DNA from: JADHLJ01 sp038118725
GTDB lineage: Bacteria; Pseudomonadota; Alphaproteobacteria; Thalassobaculales; Thalassobaculaceae
Length of the DNA stretch: 19,643 nucleotides
Assembly: GCA_038118725.1 (NCBI GenBank)
Contig: JAYOIK010000086.1
Coordinates: 1-19,643 of the forward strand
Reading direction: 5' to 3'
This document shows positions 14,439 through 19,643 of the stretch, piece after piece (positions within the stretch are counted from its first letter, which is position 1; each line of letters starts with the position of its first letter). Under the pieces are notes generated by a model. That model was not told the DNA's origin and did not search any database. It saw only the letters and a program-made list of their open reading frames with translations. The position numbers and the translations under genes were made by a program.

Positions 14439-15112
14439 TCCTTGACCGCGCATTCTTGGCCGATCATGTCGGCTGGGGGTTCAATACACCTCTCGGCGGC
14501 TTTTTCCAACCCGGCACCGCCGAAATTGAAACGAAAGCCGGCCAATCTCTCGAATTCCCTGTTCAGGCGTTGGACCAGACCCGGCCCACCGCGCTTCCCG
14601 TCATCCTTCAGCACCGCCGCGTGGACGGTACGCTCCGTATCGAAGGCCCGAGCCAATTCGGCCATTGTAAGACCTTCGAGGATCGTTAGGCCATGGGCAT
14701 ATCGATCCAGTTTTCGCCGCCCGTCCTCGGCGCCGTCCACGGCCTCGATCCGCAAGGCGACACGCTCGCGTCGAAGCGCCTCGGTGACCTTCGCGTGGCC
14801 CGCGACAATCAGCCCGGCCCGCCGAGCCATTCCGATCGTCGAAACGACCCGATCCACGAGTGCCGCTTCCAGTCTATCCGCCAAGCCGTCCGGGACCGAG
14901 ACTTGGCGACGCGCGGCGCGGGCGAAAAGCTTGCGTTTTACCGCCGTCGCCACCGCCTCGCGGCTCGCGCTGAGCCAGATACCCCGACCGGGTAGCTTTT
15001 CCGCCAGGTCGGCCACGATCATCCCGTCGGGGCCGACGAAAAACCGGATCATCGGGTCCTTGGGGCCACTCAATCCGGTCGCGATACAGCGTCGTTCACT
15101 CGGTTCCGCCAC
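14435..15112 (-). CDS. YlxR (DUF448)/L7Ae-like RNA-binding fusion protein
   Basis: A 225-residue protein encoded between nusA and infB. The N-terminal YlxR domain (about 1-85) has the RRCIATG start and the GRGIWLSASREA motif. A ribosomal L7Ae-like domain follows (about 88-185, VVSTIGMARRAGLIVAGHAKVTEAL), so it combines what in Bacillus are the two proteins YlxR and YlxQ. This fusion is usual in alphaproteobacteria. It is expected to bind RNA or the transcription machinery; the exact role is not settled. The tail is non-conserved. The start is GTG at 15112 with GGAG 8 nt upstream. The stop overlaps the infB start by 4 nt. Confidence 0.9.
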   Translation of the reverse strand: MAEPSERRCIATGLSGPKDPMIRFFVGPDGMIVADLAEKLPGRGIWLSASREAVATAVKRKLFARAARRQVSVPDGLADRLEAALVDRVVSTIGMARRAGLIVAGHAKVTEALRRERVALRIEAVDGAEDGRRKLDRYAHGLTILEGLTMAELARAFDTERTVHAAVLKDDGKRGGPGLVQRLNREFERLAGFRFNFGGAGLEKAAERCIEPPADMIGQECAVKE

Positions 15113-15141
15113 GTCCCTGGCTCCGGGAATCCGATTTAGCC

Positions 15142-16698
15142 TCAGACCGTTTCGCTCGCCGCTTCCTCGGATTCGGCTTCCCCGGCCTCTTCTTCCTCAT
15201 CGTCGAACCAGTGCGCCCGCGCCGCCATGATGATCGCGTTCGCCTCTTCCATGTTCAACTCGGCTTCTGGCAGCAATTCGATCAGCTCGTCGCTCGCCAG
15301 ATCGCCGAGATCGTCGATCGTCTTGATCTCGTTCTCGCCGAGCGTGACCACCATCGCCGCCGTCAAGCCCGGCATTTCAGCCAGTTCGTCGGATACGCCG
15401 AGTTCCACACGACGGTTCGAGAGACGCTCGCGCTCCGCCTCGGAATGCACCAGGGCGCGGTTTTGCAGCTCCTCCGCGATCTCCTCGACGAAGCCTTCGA
15501 TCTGCGTCAGCTCGTCCAACCCGGTATAGGCGATCTCCTCGACGCTGGTGAAACCCTCGGCAACCAGCAAATGCGCCATGACATCGTCGATATCGAGCGC
15601 GTCCATGAAGATCTTCGAGCGGGTGCGGAACTCTTCCTGACGCCTTTCGGATTCCTCCGCCTCGGTCAGAATGTCGATGTCCCAGCCACTCAGCATCGTC
15701 GCCAGGCGCACGTTCTGACCGCGCCGGCCGATCGCTAGGCTGAGTTGCTCATCCGGGACCACCACCTCGATCCGCCGCTGATCCTCGTCGAGAACCACCT
15801 TGGCGACCTCGGCCGGGGCCAGGGCATTGACGACAAAGGTGGCGGGATCATCCGACCAGGGGACGATATCGATCTTCTCACCCTGCAATTCGCCGACCAC
15901 GGCCTGTACCCGACTGCCGCGCATGCCGACGCAGGCGCCCACCGGGTCAATGCTACCGTCATAGGAGATCACGCCGATTTTCGCTCGGCTGCCCGGGTCG
16001 CGGGCGACCGCCTTGATCTCGATGATGCCGTCGTAGATCTCCGGCACCTCCTGTCGGAACAGGCCCTTCATGAATTCGGGATGGGTCCGGGACAGGAAAA
16101 TCTGCGGGCCACGCGGTTCCTCGCGGACGTCAAAAATATAAGCCCGGACACGGTCGCCGTTACGGAACGACTCCCTAGGCAGCAACTCGTCGCGCCGCAG
16201 AACCGCCTCCGCGCGCCCGAGATCCACGGTGACATTGCCGAACTCGACCCGCTTGACGATACCGTTGACGATCTCGCCGGTGCGGTCCTTGAATTCCTCG
16301 TATTGTCTTGAACGCTCGGCCTCTCGGACCTTCTGAACGATGACCTGCTTGGCGGTCTGCGCGGCGATCCGTCCGAAATCGATCGGCGGCAGCGGATCGA
16401 CGATAAAGTCCCCGAGGGACAGGGCCGGGTCGCGCTTTTGCGCCTGATCGAGGGTGATCTGGGTGATATCGTCCTCGATTTCCTCGACCACCTCGGTGCA
16501 ACGAACCAACCGGATCTCGCCGGTCTGGCGATCGATCGAGGCCCGAATGTCGTGTTCCTGGCCGTATTTCGACCGCCCGGCCTTTTGGATCGCCTGTTCC
16601 ATCGCCTCCAGGACCTCGTCTCGCTCGATGCCCTTTTCGCGCGCGACGACGTCGGCGACTTGTATCAGTTCGATTTTGGGAAAAGTTGCTGTTTCCAT
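15142..16698 (-). CDS. nusA: Transcription termination/antitermination factor NusA
   Basis: A 518-residue protein that binds RNA polymerase and governs pausing, termination and antitermination. Domains in order are the N-terminal RNAP-binding domain (1 to about 130), S1 (about 135-200), KH1 and KH2 (about 230-345, with GVISYDGSIDPVGACVGMRGSRVQAV and LAIGRRGQNVRLA), and two C-terminal helix-hairpin-helix/AR repeats (about 360-495). An acidic Glu-rich end follows. The ATG at 16698 was preferred over GTG at 16704 because related proteins begin METAT; neither has a strong ribosome binding site. It lies about 32 nt after rimP. Confidence 0.96.
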   Translation of the reverse strand: METATFPKIELIQVADVVAREKGIERDEVLEAMEQAIQKAGRSKYGQEHDIRASIDRQTGEIRLVRCTEVVEEIEDDITQITLDQAQKRDPALSLGDFIVDPLPPIDFGRIAAQTAKQVIVQKVREAERSRQYEEFKDRTGEIVNGIVKRVEFGNVTVDLGRAEAVLRRDELLPRESFRNGDRVRAYIFDVREEPRGPQIFLSRTHPEFMKGLFRQEVPEIYDGIIEIKAVARDPGSRAKIGVISYDGSIDPVGACVGMRGSRVQAVVGELQGEKIDIVPWSDDPATFVVNALAPAEVAKVVLDEDQRRIEVVVPDEQLSLAIGRRGQNVRLATMLSGWDIDILTEAEESERRQEEFRTRSKIFMDALDIDDVMAHLLVAEGFTSVEEIAYTGLDELTQIEGFVEEIAEELQNRALVHSEAERERLSNRRVELGVSDELAEMPGLTAAMVVTLGENEIKTIDDLGDLASDELIELLPEAELNMEEANAIIMAARAHWFDDEEEEAGEAESEEAASETV

Positions 16699-16730
16699 GG
16701 CCACGATTCGGCTCGCCCTGTCCGTTGAAT

Positions 16731-17228
16731 CTAAAGTCGGCCCGCGAGACTGGCTTGGATGAGTTCATCCGTCAGAACCAGTTTCGCCGCCTTGATTTCG
16801 GAATACGGGATGGAGATTCCGTCTTCCTTGGTGTCGATGGCGACACTCTCGCCCCCCTCGACGCCCCGAATTGTTCCGCGCACGCGTTTACGCCCCTCGA
16901 CCGCGCGATGAAGCTCCAGCCTCGCCTCGAAACCCGAGAAACGTTCATAATCGTCGAGCCGCACCAGGGGGCGGTCGATGCCGGGAGAGCTGACTTCCAG
17001 GTTATACGCGTCTGGAATTGGGTCCTCGACATCGAGAAGAGCGGAAACCGCCCGGCTCACGGACGCGCAATCCTCGACCGTCATTTCCGCCCGGTCGGTG
17101 CGCTCCACCATGATCTGAAGGGTGAGATTGCGATCGCCGTTGAGGGTTGCGCGCACCACGTCGTACCCCATGGCATTTACCGATGGGCCGATGATTCTCG
17201 CGACCTTTTCACCCAAGACATCCGACAT
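16731..17228 (-). CDS. rimP: Ribosome maturation factor RimP
   Basis: A protein of about 165 residues needed for 30S maturation. The conserved core contains VEDCASVSRAVSALLDVEDPIPDAYNLEVSSPGIDRPL, the hallmark of the family, followed by a C-terminal SH3-like domain. The start is uncertain. ATG at 17228 gives MSDVLGEKVARII, which aligns best with known RimP N-termini. ATG at 17240 and GTG at 17276 are also in frame, and the last has GGTGG about 10 nt upstream. It is the first gene of the rimP-nusA-infB operon and is preceded by a good promoter at 17367-17394 and a palindromic leader. Confidence 0.93.
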   Translation of the reverse strand: MSDVLGEKVARIIGPSVNAMGYDVVRATLNGDRNLTLQIMVERTDRAEMTVEDCASVSRAVSALLDVEDPIPDAYNLEVSSPGIDRPLVRLDDYERFSGFEARLELHRAVEGRKRVRGTIRGVEGGESVAIDTKEDGISIPYSEIKAAKLVLTDELIQASLAGRL

Positions 17229-17311
17229 AAACACGCCCATGCGGTTCGGACCGTTGGAGGCCTCGACCTCCGGCACAATTACAGTTCCACCCAGACAACG
17301 AACACGTCGAA

Positions 17312-17328
17312 GTGGGCCACTGGCCCAC
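17312..17328. promoter_or_regulatory. Perfect palindrome in the rimP operon leader
   Basis: GTGGGCCA (17312-17319) and TGGCCCAC (17321-17328) are perfect 8-bp arms around a single base. It falls about 33-50 nt downstream of the predicted transcription start, so it would form a hairpin in the leader RNA (7 bp, 3-nt loop). It could equally be a protein-binding dyad. No U-tract follows on the minus strand. Confidence 0.5.
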
Positions 17329-17366
17329 CAACCACACTTTTCTATCTGATGGAAATAGAGGACCGG

Positions 17367-17394
17367 ACTATACTCGAAACCGGTGCCCGTTCAA
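17367..17394 (-). promoter_or_regulatory. Promoter of the rimP-nusA-infB operon
   Basis: On the minus strand TTGAAC (17394-17389), a 16-bp spacer and TATAGT (17372-17367) match the sigma-70 consensus at 4 and 5 of 6 positions. It lies between the trmB stop and rimP and predicts a start near 17361 and a leader of about 85-130 nt, depending on the rimP start. Confidence 0.6.
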
Positions 17395-17408
17395 GGGAAT
17401 TTTCGAGG

Positions 17409-17437
17409 TCGGCCAAGACCGGGAAGTCGGTGGCCGA
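17409..17437 (-). terminator. Hairpin after trmB, possible weak terminator
   Basis: TCGGCCA (17409-17415) and TGGCCGA (17431-17437) make a perfect 7-bp stem. An inner CCG/CGG pairing (17419-17421 with 17428-17430) extends it. It starts 24 nt past the trmB stop and just upstream of the rimP promoter. The minus-strand RNA continues without a U-tract, so termination here is uncertain. Confidence 0.4.
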
Positions 17438-17460
17438 GCGGCCCATCTCGAGCCCCGGAC

Positions 17461-18186
17461 CTAATCCCTCGACGTCCTTTCGAAGCGCAGGAACGCCGGC
17501 GAGCGGCCTTCCTCGAGCGCCTTGGCCTCGTAGCGGGTTTGCGGCCAGTCCTCGGGGCGAACCCGCCAGTCCTCCGGGCGTCTGGCAAGCCAGTGAAGAT
17601 CCGCTCGACCGGTCGTTCTCGCCAGCATCCAGCGCTGATAGCCCGGGTCGTCGGTGGCGAGGCGCAACTCTCCGCCCGAGCGGAGAGCGCGGCTGAACTT
17701 GGCAACGGTATCGAACTGCACGATCCGACGATCGGCGTGGCGCCGTTTCGGCCAAGGGTCGGGGAAAAGCACGAACAGTCGGTCGAGGCAGGCCTCGGGC
17801 AGTTGATCCAGGAACGGGCGAACATCGTCGGGCAGAATTCTAATGTTCGACAGGTTCCTGTCCGCCGCGTGGCGCAGCAGACTCGCCACGCCATTGATGT
17901 AAGGCTCACACCCGATAAAACCGATATCGGGGTTTCGCTCGGCCTGCCACGCCAGATGTTCGCCCGCGCCAAATCCGATTTCCATCCAGATTTTACGCTT
18001 CTGCCCGGCAAACAACTTAGTTGGATCAAGCGGTCCATCATGCGCGTCGGGCGTGATTTCGATCGCGGGCAACATGTCGCGCATCAATACCCGAAAGCTG
18101 TCGCGCAGCTTGCGGCCATGTCGGCGACCGCGAAACGTCGAAAGGCGCTTGCCGTCTGGGCCGCCGCGTGAATCCGGCGAGGTCAC
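17461..18186 (-). CDS. trmB: tRNA (guanine-N7-)-methyltransferase
   Basis: A 241-residue Rossmann-fold SAM-dependent enzyme that methylates N7 of G46 in the tRNA variable loop. The SAM-binding start is WMEIGFGAGEHLAWQA (about 67-82), with the GCEPYINGVASLL segment after it. The FPDPWPKRRHADRRIVQ motif, conserved in TrmB, is at about 145-161. The basic N-terminus (FRGRRHGRKLR) is typical of alphaproteobacteria. The start is GTG at 18186, 13 nt after the metK stop, with no clear ribosome binding site. Its location directly after metK, which makes SAM, is shared by relatives. Confidence 0.95.
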   Translation of the reverse strand: MTSPDSRGGPDGKRLSTFRGRRHGRKLRDSFRVLMRDMLPAIEITPDAHDGPLDPTKLFAGQKRKIWMEIGFGAGEHLAWQAERNPDIGFIGCEPYINGVASLLRHAADRNLSNIRILPDDVRPFLDQLPEACLDRLFVLFPDPWPKRRHADRRIVQFDTVAKFSRALRSGGELRLATDDPGYQRWMLARTTGRADLHWLARRPEDWRVRPEDWPQTRYEAKALEEGRSPAFLRFERTSRD

Positions 18187-18199
18187 CGCGCGACCAATG

Positions 18200-19369
18200 T
18201 TAGGCCTTCAGATCCTTGAGCGCGTCGACGAGATCGAGCTTTTCCCAGGAGAAACCGCCATCGGCCTCCGGGGCACGGCCAAAGTGGCCATAGGCCGCGG
18301 TGCGCGCGTAAATCGGCGCGCTGAGGCCGAGCCGTTCGCGGATCGCGCGGGGCGACAGATCGACCACTTCCTGGAGATGCGCGCCGAGTTTCTCCTCCGA
18401 GACCTTTCCGGTTCCGTAGGTGTCGACATAGATCGAAAGCGGCTTGGCGACGCCGATCGCGTAGGAGACCTGAATCGTGCAGCGCTCGGCGAGTTCAGCG
18501 GCCACGACATTCTTGGCGACCCAGCGCGCGGCATAGGCGGCGGAGCGATCGACTTTGGTCGGGTCCTTGCCCGAGAACGCGCCCCCGCCATGCGGCGCCG
18601 CCCCACCATAGGTGTCGACGATGATCTTGCGGCCCGTCAGACCGGCGTCGCCGTCCGGGCCGCCGATCACGAACCGTCCGGTCGGGTTCACGTAGAACTC
18701 CGCTTCCGGGCACATCCAGCCCTTGGGTAGGACATTCTCGACGAAGGGGCGCACGATCTCGCGAACCTCTTTCTGGTCCAGGCCCTCGTCGTGCTGGGTC
18801 GAGATCACCACCGAGGTCGCGCCCACGGGTTTTCCGTTTTCGTACCGCAAGCTGATCTGGCTTTTCGAATCCGGTCCGAGACCGGTGACCGTTCCGGCCC
18901 GGCGCGCCTCGGCCATGTCTCGCAGAATGGCGTGGGAGTAATGAATCGGCGCCGGCATCAGCGCCTCGGTCTCGCGGCACGCATAGCCGAACATGATGCC
19001 TTGGTCCCCGGCGCCCTCGTCCTTGTTGCCGGCGGCGTCGACGCCCATGGCGATATCACTCGACTGCTCGTGCAGCAGGATGGTGATCTCGGCATCGCGC
19101 CAGTGAAAGCCATCCTGCTCGTACCCGATCTCCCGGACCGCCGCGCGGACCGCGTCGGTGATGACGTCGTGATTAATGCTGGAAGGCCCCCGCACTTCGC
19201 CGGCGAGCACGATGCGATTGGTCGTGGACAGCGTCTCGCAAGCGACCCGGCTGCCGGGATCGGCGCCTAGATACAGATCGACGACGGTATCGGAGATTCG
19301 GTCGCAGACTTTATCGGGATGGCCCTCGGAAACGGATTCGCTCGTGAAAACATAATTACCCTGGGCCAC
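18200..19369 (-). CDS. metK: S-adenosylmethionine synthetase
   Basis: A 389-residue enzyme that makes S-adenosylmethionine from methionine and ATP, forming a tetramer in the cytosol. The N-terminal FTSESVSEGHPDKVCDRISD, the GAGDQGIMFGYA ATP-binding motif (about 119-130) and the phosphate-binding GGGAFSGKDPTKVDRSAAY (about 260-278) are intact. The GTG at 19369 was chosen: GGAGG lies 7 nt upstream and the protein then begins VAQGNYVFTSES as in relatives. An in-frame ATG at 19450 would add 27 unrelated residues and run through the intrinsic terminator at 19449-19486. No known SAM riboswitch type was recognised in the leader. Confidence 0.96.
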   Translation of the reverse strand: MAQGNYVFTSESVSEGHPDKVCDRISDTVVDLYLGADPGSRVACETLSTTNRIVLAGEVRGPSSINHDVITDAVRAAVREIGYEQDGFHWRDAEITILLHEQSSDIAMGVDAAGNKDEGAGDQGIMFGYACRETEALMPAPIHYSHAILRDMAEARRAGTVTGLGPDSKSQISLRYENGKPVGATSVVISTQHDEGLDQKEVREIVRPFVENVLPKGWMCPEAEFYVNPTGRFVIGGPDGDAGLTGRKIIVDTYGGAAPHGGGAFSGKDPTKVDRSAAYAARWVAKNVVAAELAERCTIQVSYAIGVAKPLSIYVDTYGTGKVSEEKLGAHLQEVVDLSPRAIRERLGLSAPIYARTAAYGHFGRAPEADGGFSWEKLDLVDALKDLKA

Positions 19370-19448
19370 CGCGCGCCTCCGTAGATGATTGGACCTTGTC
19401 TGATCCGATAGTTCGAATTCTCGAGGGGCCGCGCCGAATGGGCGACCC

Positions 19449-19486
19449 AAAAAACACTCGCGAAAGCCCAGCGGAGCCTATGCGAG
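19449..19486 (-). terminator. Rho-independent terminator between the upstream gene and metK
   Basis: On the minus-strand RNA, CTCGC (19486-19482) pairs with GCGAG (19461-19457). A 2x2 internal loop follows, then AGGCTC pairs with GGGCTT, including two G.U pairs, around a CGCT loop. TGTTTTTT follows directly (U-tract 19454-19449). It lies 80 nt past the TAA of the partial upstream gene and 80 nt before metK. It most simply ends the upstream transcript. If the metK promoter lies upstream of it, it would act as an attenuator. Confidence 0.65.
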
Positions 19487-19566
19487 CGCGGATGTCATTG
19501 CCGTTTTTGAGTTTCTGGGTCAAGCGGAAACGCGCGATGTCGACCGGGACAAGGCGTCGCGTATGG

Positions 19567-19643
19567 TTATTTTCGCTCGGAATAGGCCTTGGCCAGACTG
19601 CTCGCCAACTCAAACAGGCCGCGACGCGCGGCCTCGTCGGAAA
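19567..19643 (-). CDS. C-terminal tail of an unidentified gene, possibly an XRE-family regulator
   Basis: The minus strand is open from the window edge to a TAA at 19569-19567, giving 24 residues: SDEAARRGLFELASSLAKAY followed by SERK. A helical Ala/Arg/Leu-rich end of this kind is common in alphaproteobacterial HTH (XRE) regulators, and such a gene is often found upstream of metK. Identity cannot be fixed from so short a fragment. The intrinsic terminator at 19449-19486 downstream supports this being the end of a real transcript. Confidence 0.5.
   Translation of the reverse strand, partial: SDEAARRGLFELASSLAKAYSERK

Noticed and set aside
12699..15230. 843-codon + strand open frame opposite infB, ylxR and the nusA end
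   Set aside because: Crosses three real genes on the other strand and resembles no known protein.
19370..19450. 27-residue N-terminal extension of metK from ATG 19450
   Set aside because: The extension is not MetK-like, crosses an intrinsic terminator, and the GTG at 19369 has GGAGG at ideal spacing.
19370..19566. SAM-II or SAM/SAH riboswitch upstream of metK
   Set aside because: No recognisable consensus was found by eye; only an intrinsic terminator was supported. A covariance-model search would decide.

Overview
The window looks like a GC-rich alphaproteobacterial chromosome, probably Rhodospirillales-like. Evidence is the gene order rimP-nusA-ylxR-infB-rbfA-truB-rpsO-pnp behind metK and trmB, the irr/fabA-fabB-fabI cluster, an Irr-type Fur protein with an Irr-type DNA box, and the fused YlxR/L7Ae-like protein. 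No rRNA, tRNA, insertion sequence, prophage or CRISPR array was seen. Nearly all of the window is housekeeping DNA.

Layout. (1) 1-677: a short intergenic stretch with a candidate promoter and operator, then a secreted tandem-SH3 protein on the + strand. (2) 739-3377 (minus): a three-gene unit of rubrerythrin, a two-cluster Fe-S/CCG oxidoreductase and a DUF3501 protein. A clear Irr box (ICE) and a good promoter lie directly upstream. The gap between the first two genes holds an 18-bp tandem repeat and a strong palindrome. (3) 3544-3966 (minus): irr, divergent from (4) 4245-6862 (+): fabA-fabB-fabI, the anaerobic-type unsaturated fatty acid branch plus enoyl-ACP reductase. (5) 6875-7684 (minus): a glycerophosphodiester phosphodiesterase, convergent with fabI. 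(6) 7696-17228 (minus): the translation/RNA-metabolism operon, read from rimP at the right to pnp at the left. (7) 17461-19369 (minus): metK then trmB. (8) 19567-19643 (minus): the C-terminal tail of another gene, possibly the HTH regulator often found upstream of metK.

How they work together. RimP, RbfA, S15, IF2 and TruB serve ribosome and tRNA maturation and initiation. NusA, the YlxR-like protein and PNPase act in transcription and RNA turnover, and MetK supplies the SAM used by TrmB. FabA and FabB introduce and elongate the cis double bond, and FabI completes each cycle. Irr senses iron/heme status and probably controls the rubrerythrin unit next to it through the ICE box, which would tie peroxide detoxification to iron status.

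The most interesting items are the Irr-box-controlled rubrerythrin/Fe-S/DUF3501 unit, whose biochemistry I do not know to have been worked out, and a rho-independent terminator that lies inside the 5' coding region of the gene after pnp. Starts were revised from the longest reading frame for rubrerythrin, irr, truB, infB, nusA, rimP and metK, for reasons given in each entry.
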